DNA from: Costus lasius | Lineage: Eukaryota; Streptophyta; Magnoliopsida; Zingiberales; Costaceae | Direction of reading: 5' to 3' | NCBI GenBank assembly: GCA_027563935.2 | Contig: CM050452.1 | Coordinates: 33,736,850-33,800,849 of the forward strand | Length of the DNA: 64,000 nucleotides | Shown here: positions 22,601 to 33,933 of the stretch, in pieces | Numbering within the stretch: the stretch's first letter is position 1 | Layout: every line of letters starts with the position of its first letter | Notes under the pieces: model-generated | Told to the model about the DNA's origin: nothing | Database searches by the model: none | What the model saw: the letters and a program-made list of their open reading frames with translations, nothing else | Made by a program: the position numbers and the translations under genes

Positions 22601-23506
22601 CAGATGAAAGATCTAGGAGAAGCAGCCTATGTATTAGGTGTGAAGATCTACAGGGATAGATCTAAGAGGCTTCTCGGGCTGTGCCAGAGTACTTACATCG
22701 ATAAAGTCCTGGAGAGATTTCATTTAGAGAATTCTAAACGAGGATATCTTCCAGTCAGACATGGTCTGAATATTTCGAAGAGTCAGTGTCCACAAACACA
22801 GACTGAGAAAGATGAAATGGACAATACGCCTTATGCTTCGGCTATTGGGTCCATAATGTATGCGATGTTGTGTACTCGCCCAGACGTCGCTTACGGGTTA
22901 AGCGTGACCAGTCGATTTCAAAGTAATCCAGGACAGGCACACTAGATTGCAGTCAAGAACATCTTAAAATATCTGCGGAGGACCAAAGATATGTTCTTGA
23001 TATATGGTGGTCAGGAAGAACTCAGTATAGAGGGATATACTGACGCTTCGTTCCAGTCGGACCAGGATGATTTCCGATCGCAATCAGGCTATGTTTCTAG
23101 CTTGAATGGTGGAGCAGTGGTGTGGAAGAGTTTCAAACAGTCAACTGTTGCTGATTCCACAACAGAAGCTGAGTATGTTGCAGCCTCGGAAGCATCCAAG
23201 GAGGCAGTGTGGATTCGTAAGTTCGTGAGAGAACTTGGTGTTGTTCCTTCGAGTGTCGATCCTTTGGTTATCTTCTGTGATAACACTGGAGCAATCGCAC
23301 AAGCTAAGGAACCACGGTCGCACCAGAAGTCCAAGCACATACAGAGACGGTTTCACTTGATCCGGGAGATCATAGATCGTGGCGAGATCAAAATATGCAA
23401 GGTTCATACAGACGACAATCTGGCTGACCCGCTTACCAAGCCTCTGGCGCAGCAGAAGCATGAGAAGCACTGTAATAACATGGGTTTGAGATTTCTCAAC
23501 CATTAG
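19622..23506 (+). pseudogene. Copia gag-pol polyprotein with one premature stop (element B)
   Basis: Same 1294-codon frame as element A, with CCHC knuckle, DTAC protease motif, D,D35E integrase, YVDD RT and RNase H all recognisable. The frame is broken only at codon 1108, where the conserved tryptophan of AHWIAVKN is TAG (22943-22945). This removes RNase H from the product; the remaining 186 codons stay open to 23506. The change is a G-to-A transition, equal to C-to-T at a CAG site on the other strand. The copy is probably inactive unless complemented or read through. Confidence 0.92.
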
Positions 23507-23509
23507 ATT

Positions 23510-23526
23510 AAGTGCAAGTGGGAGAT
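23510..23526 (+). other. Polypurine tract of element B
   Basis: AAGTGCAAGTGGGAGAT, immediately before the 3' LTR start TGTTGGGG. Confidence 0.8.
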
Positions 23527-25236
23527 TGTTGGGGTATGCCCTTAAGGCTAATGTTTGAGGCCTTGGGATTGTATCAGTATCAGGTAATAAACTCTTAAGT
23601 TTATAAAGGCATGGTTATTATTCAGGTTGTTACCTTGTCTGCTGTAATAAGTGTACTTCTGATTATGTCTCAATGCTGTTCAGCTAGGCTGACATGCTAA
23701 ATGTCCTTAGTCGATATATCTTGGTGAACATGAGACAGCCTTGATATGATTGAGACTAATATGTGTTCTAATCTTATAGGATGCTTCGAGCATGGAATAA
23801 GATGTAGACTCATGGGTACATTGGATGTACTGGACAGACCCTTCTAGGACATTCAATTGCTTGTCACAATGTGAATGATCCTTGATTGCAACAAGTGGCA
23901 CATGTCCTTTGACTTGAGATCACTTGTGTTTCTAAATGATGATTGTCATTGTTTTGAGGTAGTTCAATATCATTTGAAACATAATGATTATAGACTATCT
24001 TGGATAATGATCATGAGTCAGGTTAGGACACTAGTGATAGATAAAGGATTGCCGTCTCCTTGTTAAAGGAGTGTGATGTTCTAAAGGGGCCCCCTTAAAT
24101 GAGATGATTGAGAAAGTGTATGGCCATACCCAGGTGACTATGTTCATCTGGTCTAATCATGCTCATCATATTGGAGATACAGGCTTGACACGCTTGTCCA
24201 ATAAGAACATCCAGTGGCAAAGGAAACATGTATGCCTAGTGAAGTGCATTCACCCTTGTGCTGTGTTTTGGGAGTAGTCTTGGAAGACTCTTTCCTTTAT
24301 ATCGGGAGACAGTGATGTGTTGCTAGATACCCCTCACTGATCGGGATAACGTGAGTTATCGTTACCGACATTTAAAGGAAACCCTCAGGGTCGCACAATT
24401 TCATGATATGGCTTACTTGAGTCAGATCGTGTGGACTGAATTGTTTGGGTTCAGTTTAAAGGGATTTAATCTCTGATTGTAAGTGAGATCTGGCCTGATC
24501 ATGTTTGATTGATTAGGGCTTAAGATCGGTAAGCTTCGATCGAGAGAGGTAATGCTAGATCGGTGAGATCAGGAGCATCAGGAGATGAACGGTTAGATCT
24601 GGAACCTTTGGGTTTAATATGATCTAGACCAAGTGGCTTGGGTTCATTGGTCTTTGAACCAAACCTAATTGAACCGGTTCACAAGGGTGAACGCTTGGTT
24701 CAATTTAGAGGGGTTTCGGTTGGTTCACATAGGGTGAATGCATGGAATTATGGAGGCATTAATGAAGGGGGTTACACATTAATGGTAACCGTTTCTTTCT
24801 TTTGATGAGCTCTCTCTCCCTCACGGTTTCGAAGACAAGTGAGACGAGTTTTGCTTGGACTCTCGAAGGGAGAAGGTGTTGATGAAAACAACAACTCTCG
24901 GCCAAGCTATCATCTCCTCATCTCCTTCATACGACAAGACCCCTTGAAGCTTTTGCTAGCACAAAGGCGTGAAAGGGAGTAACCAACTTCTTCTTGTGTG
25001 CGCGCCATTTGGAGGAGATCTACTTTGCTCTCTTTGCTTCCAAGCCGCCTCCTTCTCATGGCCATGGTAACGCATCTTTCACTTGAAGTTTAAGTTGATC
25101 ATATGAATGTATAGCATGCGATCAAAAGTGAAACCCTAATTCCGCTGCAAATCAAAGAAAGGTCACTTGCGCCCCCCTCTTGAAAGGGGTACTCATCTTA
25201 GGGTTTTTCTCGCTCCCCCATGAAGGGGACTCTACA
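23527..25236 (+). repeat. 3' LTR of element B
   Basis: Intact 1710-bp LTR, the best reference copy for the plus-strand family. Dyads: ATGCT-TCG-AGCAT (23781-23793), GTACAT-TGG-ATGTAC (23816-23830), GTATGGCCATAC (24118-24129), AGTCTT-GG-AAGACT (24276-24289), GATAAC-GTGA-GTTATC (24345-24360), and two C/G hairpins in the last 65 bp. Ends ACTCTACA before aggcc. Confidence 0.95.
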
Positions 25237-25241
25237 AGGCC

Positions 25242-25750
25242 GTCTTCCACTCGTCGCCCTCATGGATGCAGACTTGGTGGTAGCCACTCTAGAGGTCCAG
25301 CTTGTTGAACCAACACGTGACAGAGATGAGGTCAAGCATGTCATCCAAGCGCATAATGGGGAAATGATATTTGACAGTGATGCGATTGATTACATGACAA
25401 TCAATGCACATCCACCACAAACTATCCTTCTTAGGCATAAGGACGGCAGGGACGGTGCAGGGGCTTAGGCTATCGCGAATGAAACCCTTGGCAAGAAGGT
25501 CATCAACTTGCCATTTGAGCTCTGTGTGCTCGGTGGAGTTGAGATGGTGATGGGGCAGGTTGGGCAAAGACGCCCAAGGGATGAGATCGATGACATGCTG
25601 GATGTCGCGATCCGGGGGAATTCCAATAGGGAGATCGACCTGGGAGATGTCGGTGAACATGTCCAAGAGGGCGGTAACCTCCGTCGGCAAAGGGGCCAAC
25701 GGAGGAGGGGGGTCGTGGGGAACTTCATGCACCATGAGAGCATAGATCAC
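25242..25750 (-). pseudogene. Gypsy D reverse transcriptase N-half remnant
   Basis: Open stretch matching the protease-RT linker and RT fingers of gypsy elements: PPDRDIQHVIDLIPWA, then ELKWQVDDLLAKGFIRDSLSP, VPAVLMPKKD, and MCIDCHVINRITVKYHFPIMRLDDMLD. It runs into the aggcc duplication of copia B, and the palm continues at 14451 on the other side. Some canonical residues are replaced, as expected in a decaying copy. Confidence 0.88.
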
Positions 25751-25816
25751 CTTGGTCTCGTGGGCCTCGTGGACAAGGAAGCTGGGTCAGACCAAGGTGA
25801 CTACTTTAGGTGTGGA

Positions 25817-26326
25817 CTAGATCAGCGGCAAGGGTGTGACAATACCCTTGGATGTGGAGGCCCGCAACTCCTTAGGTGGAGCCAGGGTCAAATAGAATTT
25901 ATGTCCCCCGTGCTGGAAGACATAAGTGTTGGAGCAACCGTAGTGGATAACGTCACGGTCATAGAGCCAAGGATGGCCAAGAAGGACATGGCTGACGTCC
26001 ATGGAGGTGACATCACACCACACCTTCTCCGTGTACTCGCCGAAGCAAATGGGAACTTGGCACCGGTGTGTGATGGGGAGGCTAGACGCGTCGACCCAGG
26101 CGATCAAATAGGGTTTTGGGTGCGGTTCCAAGGTGAGGCCGAAGCGGGTGACCGCAGACCTGCACACGACGTTGAGGCTGCTACCTCCGTCGATGACTAT
26201 CTTGCGTGAGTGCCCGTTACACTTGATGTACATGTAAAAGATACTCGTTCGCTTCCAGTCCTCGGACGGAGGAGGGGTGTGGACGAGTGTGCAGCGCACA
26301 ATGGCCATAGTGGGGCGCGGGCTCAT
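25817..26326 (-). pseudogene. Gypsy D aspartic protease region remnant
   Basis: Contains VIDGGSSLNVV, a degenerate form of the gypsy protease active site (usually DSGSSxN), and the family's later HVLLGHPWLYDRDVIHYG. It lies between Gag and RT as in gypsy pol. The second active-site residue is G rather than S/T, and the frame is not continuous with RT. Confidence 0.8.
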
Positions 26327-26446
26327 CTCCTCATCGGAGTAGCACTGGGGGTCAACCTCTAGGGCCGGAGGGGCCCAGGAGGCGCAATGGGCTGTGTGTG
26401 AGGGTCACGCGGCACAGCCGCGATGTGAAGGGACCGACGCGGGCAG

Positions 26447-27622
26447 TCTCAGTTGAAGTCGCTAGTTTGGCCGCAGTGACGACAAGGGGTGGGCGGGACG
26501 GCTGAGATGGGCGCCTTGCCCTTCTCGTTCGAGGTTAAGCAAGGTGGAGGCGCCTCACAGGGGGTGTCTCGTAGAGGTCAACTGGGGCCTGTGTGGTGTG
26601 AACGAGGGGGCACCTCAAAGCGAGGAGGTGGGGCTGGCACTAGAGGCGCATAGACAACACAATGCGGGGGACCTGACTGCACTTGCGGGTGCATGTAGGG
26701 CAAATCCTGCTCGATCTCACGAGCATGGCGATGGACCAAGATGACCGAATCAAGTCCATGAGATGGCAACGCGCGATGAATCTCATCACGGAGGCCGCGC
26801 TTAAAGCGGGACAGGGTGATGGCGGGATCCTCCTTGAGGTTGCACCGAATGCCGAGCTCGTCGAAGCGAGTGTGGTACTCGTTGACCGAGTCAGAACCCT
26901 GGGTTATGGCACAATAGGAGTCTAGGAGTTGTTGTCTATAGGTGGGGGGGTACATACTTCTCGTTAAGCCTATAAGACATCTCCTCCCACCAAGTGATGG
27001 GGGGAAGACGCTAGTCAACAAGTTGGCGTTCTACGTTTGTCTAATATAACCGAGCAGGGCCGGTTAATAAAAGACGCACATAACTGACCTTATGGTGATC
27101 GGCCATGGCACTCCACTCGAAGTAGTTATCTATAGCAGCCACCCAATGAAGGAAGGTGCGGGGGTCAAGATTACCATTGAAAATAGGTGGGTCAATGGGC
27201 GTGAGCCGGTGGACCTCGTCGTCCTCATGGCTATGCGTGGCCAGATGCTGTGGGGGAGGCGCGTCCTCCGCCCACACGGACTCGTCACCAAAGGGATTAA
27301 AGCAGGGAGACTCATTAGCACGCATGCGCAGGGAGGCCAACGGAGGGTTAAGAGTAAGAGAGGGATGGCCCTCAGCGAGTTTAGCTCGGAGTTCCACAAC
27401 TTGGTCCATCAAGAGTTGGACCGATGCCATAAGGCGTTGAAACCTGACTTCCATCGTTTCTATACGCGTGGACAGCGACTCGACCGACTCTACCCTAGGT
27501 GGAGTACTTTCTTCGGTCATTACGGGCACTTGAGTAGGGGGTTGCTGATAAGGGGCTCCTGATCTAGTGGTCATAATGCAGGATATGCGTATGTATGGAG
27601 AAAAGAAAGCCGGAGAAACCAT
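26447..27622 (-). pseudogene. Gypsy D Gag remnant
   Basis: Two frames. The N-part (27622-27041) has the coiled-coil-like leader (ESLSTRIETMEVRFQRLMA) and the Gag core with DPRTFLHWVAAIDNYFEW and LLTGPARLY, where the following tryptophan codon is TAG. After a frame change the C-part (27021-26578) has YRQQLLDSYCAITQGSDSV and EYHTRFDELGIRCNL, typical of plant gypsy Gag. A degraded zinc knuckle (CRHCGQ, without a proper H/C pair) lies near 26450-26490. Not functional. Confidence 0.85.
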
Positions 27623-27673
27623 ATGATAAGCAGCAAAGAGACCAGCGGAGCTAGATGAGAGTTAGCTCCAACT

Positions 27674-27687
27674 TGCCTCTGATACCA
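27674..27687 (-). other. Primer binding site of gypsy D
   Basis: On the element strand it reads TGGTATCAGAGGCA, close to the initiator tRNA-Met complement, four bases inside the LTR end at 27692. Confidence 0.7.
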
Positions 27688-28192
27688 AAATTGACGCAAC
27701 ATAACGTTTGGATGGGTGTCCCTAGTTCAGTACTCTAAGGAGGGGGAGACCATGATGCTGAAAATGGGAGAGGGTCTTGAGACGAGGGAAGAAAACGCGT
27801 GCGACTGGTGAAAGCCTTGGAAAGACGATGAGAATCGCAAGATGTACTTGAGCAATACCCAGCACAAAGAGAACCACGGATCGATTACTAATGGAAAATA
27901 CTCACCGTTCTTGCGGGGCCAATTTTTCTTCTTGCATACACACACGCACCGAACCTTCACGATGCTACGAGGAAAGGGGAACCGCTCCCCCAAGACGCTA
28001 ACGTAGGGGATTAAAATCCAAAGGACCCGAAGCCCGCTGTGGTTTCTTCGGGTGTTTTGATTGAACGTAGAAAAGTAGTACAAGAGAATGAGGGAACTCT
28101 AGGCGAGCTCTGTGGAGTTTGCTGGACCTAGACCTTCGCGTGGGGAAGGTTGCTACTACAACAAAGCTGAAAAACACAAACCCTTCATCCCT

Positions 28193-28200
28193 CTTTTATA
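28193..28200 (-). promoter_or_regulatory. TATA box of the gypsy D LTR
   Basis: TATAAAAG on the minus strand, about 500 bp upstream of the PBS within the LTR. Position and direction fit the retrotransposon promoter. Confidence 0.55.
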
Positions 28201-28401
28201 GAACAAGAGGGGGAGAGGGTCATATGAGAAGCACATGAGGGAGTTGGAGATGCCAACCACCCCCTTAACTACCCAAAAGAGTGTCAATATGCCCTCTAAC
28301 AACCACTAACCAACTGAAAAGCAATTAACAAACTCAGTAGGAGGGAATCGAGTAGGTGGATGTATGTCTTAATGGGCTGGGCCATTGTCCGGGCCGGAAT
28401 T

Positions 28402-30027
28402 TGAAAGTAACCCTAGGTCACATACGCATATAAAATTTTCGCATGACTAGGTCCAAAATCGAATGACTTAAACATATGATCAACATATGAAGACTTGTGT
28501 AGAACAAGTGAGGATGTTACCATGGCCATGAGAGGCGGCTTGGAAGAAAAAGGGCGAGCGGCTCTTCTCCAAAGGAATCACACACAAGATGGATTTTCGC
28601 TTCTTCCTTGTAATCCTTGTGCTAGCAAAGATCCAAAGAGTCTATGATCGTGTGAGGAGATGTCCTCTTCTTGCTGGCCGCACTACTCCGTCTCTTGGCA
28701 TGAAGACGAACCAAAAACCCGAGAGGAGCAAGGGGCGAGAGGGGCGTTCATACGTTCGAAAACGTGGGACGTTTCTCAAGAGAAAAATCGGCTTCCAAAT
28801 ATAGTAAGTGTTTAACTCCCCATGAAGCCATCGAAACTCCTCTCCCCTTTGAACCATGCGTTCACTTAAGTGAACTGGTTCAATTCCATTTGGTTCAAGG
28901 ACCAAATCGAACCAGCCATGGTCTTGATCTCTTTGAACCTCATGGTTCAAGATCTAACCACACATCTCAATGAACCTCTTGATCTCTACGATCAAGCATC
29001 AATTTTCCCGATCGAAGCTTACTGATCATATGTCCTAATCAATCAAACATGATCAGACTAGATCTTACTTCCGATCAGAGTTTAAATTGCTTTAAACTGA
29101 ACTAGAATAATTCCAGTCCACACGATCTGACATAAGTAAGCAATATCATCAAATTGTGCGACCCTGAGGGTTTCCTTCAATGTCGGTAACGAAAACTTAC
29201 GTTATCACGATCAGAGAGGGGTATCTAGCAACACATCAGTGTCTCCCGATATGAAGGAAAGAGTCTTCCAAGACTACTCCCAAACCACAGCATAAGTGTG
29301 AATCCAATTCACTCAGTATACATGTTCCCTTTGCCACTGGATGTTCTCGTTGGACAAGCATGTCAAGCCTGTAATTCCAACACTATGAGAATGGTTAGAT
29401 CAGATGAACATAGTCATCTGGGTATGGCCATACACTTTCTCAACCATCTCATCCAGGGGGCCCCTTTAGAACATCACACTCCAACTAGGAGAGGCAATCC
29501 TATATCTATCACTAGTGTCCTAACATGATTCATGCCCACTATCCAAGATAATCCTTAACCATTATCTTTCAAATGATATTGAACTACCTCAAGACAATGC
29601 CAATCATCACTTAGAAACACAAGTGATCTCAAGTCAAAGGGAATATACCACTTGCTTGCTTATAAGGATTTATTCACATTGTGACAAACAATTGAATATC
29701 CTAAGTAGGGTCAGTCCAGTACATCCAATGCACCTATGTGTCTAAATCTTATTCCATGCTCGAAGCATCCTATAAGATCAGAACACATATTAGTCTCAAT
29801 CATATCAAGGCTGTCTCATGTTCACCAAGATATCTCGACTATGGACAACTCTGAATGTCAGCAAAGTTGAACATCATTGAGACATTACTCAGAGGTATAC
29901 ATACAGCAGCAGATAATGCAACAATCTGAATAACAACAATTGCCTTTATAAACATGTACTCAGTTTATACATGATACTGATAATAACCCAAGGCCTCAAA
30001 CATTAGCCTTAAGGGCATACCCCAACA
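28402..30027 (-). repeat. 3' LTR of element C
   Basis: 1626 bp, from TGAAAGTAACCC to CCCCAACA on the plus strand. Dyad at 29191-29206 (loop GTAA) has a weakened stem. Confidence 0.95.
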
Positions 30028-30044
30028 ATCTCCCACTTGCACTT
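30028..30044 (-). other. Polypurine tract of element C
   Basis: Identical to the tract in A: AAGTGCAAGTGGGAGAT on the element strand. Confidence 0.8.
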
Positions 30045-30047
30045 AAA

Positions 30048-33000
30048 CTAATGGTTGAGAAATCTCAAACCCATATTATTACAATGCTTCTCATGCTTCT
30101 GCTGCGCCAGAGGCTTTGTAAGCGGGTCAGCTAGATTGTCATATGTATGTACCTTGCAGATCTTGATCTCTCCTCGATCTATGATCTCACGGATCAAATG
30201 AAACCTTCTCTGTATGTGCTTGGACTTCTGGTGTGACCGTGGTTCCTTTGCTTGTGCAATCGCTCCAGTGTTATCACAAAAGATAACCAATGGATCTGCA
30301 CTCGAAGGAATAACACCAAGTTCTTGAATGAACTTACGAATCCACACTTCCTCCTTTGATGCTTCTGAGGCTGCAACATACTCGGCTTCTGTTGTGGAAC
30401 CAGCAATAATTGATTGTTTGAAACTCTTCCACACCACTGCTCCTCCATTCAAGCTAAAAACATAGCCTGACTGCGATCGGAAATCGTCTTGGTCAGATTG
30501 GAACGAAGCGTCAGTATATCCTTCAATACTGAGTTCTTCCTGACCTCCATAAATCAAGAACATATCTTTGGTTCTCTGAAGATATTTCAAAATGTTCTTG
30601 ACTGCAATCCAGTGTGCCTTCCCTGGATTACTTTGGAACCGACTGGTCACGCATAACCCGTAAGCGACGTCTGGGCGAGTACATAACATTGCATACATGA
30701 TAGACCCAATAGCCGAAGCAAAAGGCGTATTGTCCATCTCATCTTTCTCAGACTGTGTTTGAGGACACTGGCTCTTTGAAAGATTCAGACCATGTCTGAC
30801 TGGAAGATATCCTCTTTTAGAATTTTCTAAATGGAATCTCTCCAGGACCTTATCGATGTAAGTACTCTGGCATAGCCCTAGAAGCCTATTAGATCTATCT
30901 CTATAGATCTTCACACCTAATACATAGGCTGCTTCTCCCAAATCTTTCATCTAGAAATATTTTCTTAACCATGCTTTGACTGCATGCAGTTCAGGAATAT
31001 CATTTCCAATGATTAAGATATCATCGTTGTAGAGGACTAGGAAAGTAATCACGCTCCCACTAAACCTCTTATATACACACGGGTCATCTTCATTTTTGAT
31101 GAAACCAAATTCACAAACTGATTCATCAAAACGAATATTCCAGCTACTCGATGCTGGTTTTAGTCCATAAATGGACTTCTTTAATTTGCATATTTTATGA
31201 CGTTCTGATGGATTGATGAAACCTTCAGGCTGTGTCATATACACATACTCTTCTAGTTTTCCATTAAGGAAAGCGGTCTTCACATCCATTTGCCAGATCT
31301 CATAATCATAATATGCTGCTATCGCGAGAATAATCCGAATGGACTTGAACATGGCTACAGGAGAGAAAGTTTCATCATAATCTATCCCGTAGATTTGTTT
31401 AAAACCTTTCGCAACTAGCCTGCCCTTATAGGTAACCACGTTACCATCCATGTCTTTCTTCTTCTTGAAGATCCACTTACAGCCTATAGGGATTACTCCG
31501 GAGGCGGATCAACCAAATCCCAGACTTGGTTATCTGACATGGAGTCCATCTCAGCTCGCATAGCTTCAAGCCATCTTGCTGATTCCGGTCCACTGACCGC
31601 ATCCGCATAAGTGAGGGGTTCATCATTAATGATGTAGATTCCGTCATAGCGCTCAGGCTGACGACGAATCCTTCCCGATCTACGCGGTTCCCGTGATATC
31701 TGAGCCTCAGGTTGAACATTAACCTGATCTATTGGCTCAGGCTCATCCAACTGTGCTTGACTACTTTGTCCTTCTTCTGGAATTTCATCCAGCATTATTT
31801 CTCTCCCACTGGCCTCTTGCAGAAGAAATTCCTTCTCAAAAAAAAATAGCCGTTTGAGCAACAAATACTTTGTTCTCTTTGGGATAGTAGAAATAATAAC
31901 CCTTAGTTTCTTTAGGGTAACCGACAAAGATACATTTATCTGATCTGCTCTCTAGTTTCCCAGAGGCGAGCTTTTTGACATAAGCCTCGCAACCCCAGAT
32001 TTTGATAAATGTCAAGCTCGGCTGTTTCCCATACCATAACTCATATGGAGTCTTTGAAACTGCCTTGGATGGCACTCGGTTTAGCACCTTTGCAGCTGTT
32101 TCCAGTGCAAATCCCCAAAAGGAGTAAGGTAGAGTAGCCTGACTCATCATAGAACGAACCATATCCAATAAGGTTCTATTTCTCCTCTCGGACACACCAT
32201 TCCATTGTGGTGTTCCTGGCGGAGTGAGCTGTGAGATGATCCCACACTCCTTCAGATAGTCAGTAAACTCATGACTCAAGTATTCGCCACCTCGATCTGA
32301 ACGAAGTGCCTTGATATTTCGGCCTAACTGATTTTGTACTTCATTTTTGAACTCTTTGAACTTGTCAAAAGATTCACTCTTATGTCTCATTAGATAGACA
32401 TAACCATACCTACTGAAATCATCAGTAAAAGTAATGAAGTATGAATAGCCACCTCTGGCATGTTTACTAAAAGGCCCACACACATCACTGTGAATAAGGT
32501 CAAGTAAACCTGAAGCCCTTTCACCTTTATTAGAAAAAGGAGTCTTCGTCATTTTACCCATTAAACAAGCTTTGCATGTATCAAGCTCCTCATAGGAGAA
32601 TGATCCCAGCAGTCCATGATCATGCAACCGCTTAATGAGCTTCTTGTTAATATGGCCTAAACGACTATGCCATAACAAGGTGCTGTCATCAGCATACTTG
32701 GCTTTCTTGTTATCAATTTGTTGTACAGAACATTCCATGTCCAACATGTATAACCCATTGTTAATCGACCCAGTTGCATAAACAATATTATCATATGAAA
32801 TACAACACTGTGAAGTTTTGCATTCAAAAGAAAAACCTTTCCTGACAAGAGCAGGAATAGAGATAATATTCTTAGTTATGCTTGGTACGAAATAACAATT
32901 GTCAAGTTCTAATACAAAACCAGATGGTAAAGAGATGTTATATTCTCCTACAGCAACAGCAGCAACCCGTGCCCCGTTTCCAACTCGTAGGTCCACCTCA

Positions 33001-33933
33001 TGCTGTCCCACCTGTCTTCTTCTCTTGAGTTCCTGCACATTTGAACAAATGTGAACTCCACATGCAGTGTCCAACACCCATGAAATAGAAGAAGCTAGCA
33101 TGACTTCAGTCACGTAAATACCTGAGCCAGAAGTGAAAGGCTTGCTTCCCTTCTTCTCTCCTTGGAGTGCTCTACAGTCCTTCTTCCAATGACCCAGCTG
33201 GCCACAATGGAAGCATCTGTTGTCCTTTGACCGCTTCATCTTTTGTTTCAAAGCCTTGTTGTAGCTCTTGATAGGGGTTTTGCCCTTCTTCCCCTTCTTC
33301 TTATTCCTAGAAGGAACCATTAAGACAGAGGATGAAGGCTTTCCCTTCTCAAGAGTCTGCTCTGTGTTGCAGAGCATGTTCAGTAACTCTGCCGGAGTAC
33401 AGTCGATTTTGTTCATATTAAAATTAATAATGAACGAATCGAAAGAAGCCGGGAGACTGCAAGATAATATCAACAACAAGTTCTGAATTGATGGTATGTC
33501 CCAGTTTCTCTAGGGCCTCTTTGTACCCAATCATCTTGAGCACATGAGCTCCCACTGGACTCCCTTCAGTCAGTTTACTATGAAAGAAAAGTTTTGTCAA
33601 GTTATAGCGTTCTGCCCTTGCCTGTGCAGCATACAGCATTTTGAGATTTGCTATAATATCAATAGCAGACAAATCCTCATGCTGACGCTGGGGCTCGGGC
33701 GTCATTGACGCAAGCATAAGGCAAGCGACATCAGTACTATCACTGACGTGCTTCTCATAAGCATCCCGAACCGCCCTTGCGGCGTTCGCAGCGGGTTGAG
33801 CTGGTATTGCCGACTCAAGGACATACAGCTTCCTCTCAGCTTTAAGCACAATCTTAAGCTGTTTGTACCAGTCTGAGAAGTTTGGCCCAGCAAACTTCTC
33901 CTTTTCCAATATGGATCGCAAATTGAGCCCTGT
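30048..33933 (-). pseudogene. Copia gag-pol pseudogene (element C)
   Basis: All copia domains can be aligned to element A, but the frame is broken. The start codon position (33931-33933) reads ACA within a cluster of substitutions. A net 2-bp loss lies near 33447-33465 (codons about 158-162). A +1 change in a run of nine A lies at 31838-31846, and a 1-bp loss near 31497-31500. Codon 994 (Q of FQMKDL) is TAG at 30951-30953. The CCHC knuckle, DTAC protease motif and D,D35E region are intact within the 32-33.4 kb stretch. RT at the catalytic site reads YNDD, not YVDD. RNase H residues remain. Not translatable as one protein; probably moved in trans. Confidence 0.92.

Larger units (their letters stand above)
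14452..25236 (+). mobile_element. Complete Ty1/copia retrotransposon B, containing solo LTR L
   Basis: Flanked by aggcc at 14447-14451 and 25237-25241; the gypsy D RT reading resumes across it. The total is 10785 bp, about 9.1 kb without the nested solo LTR. The two LTRs have equal length (1710 bp after removing L) and differ at about 12 sites by eye (0.7%), so B is older than A and E. The polyprotein has one premature stop. Confidence 0.95.

Noticed and set aside
25508..26209. A 233-codon plus-strand ORF
   Set aside because: It is antisense to the gypsy D protease-RT region, which has clear family motifs on the minus strand.
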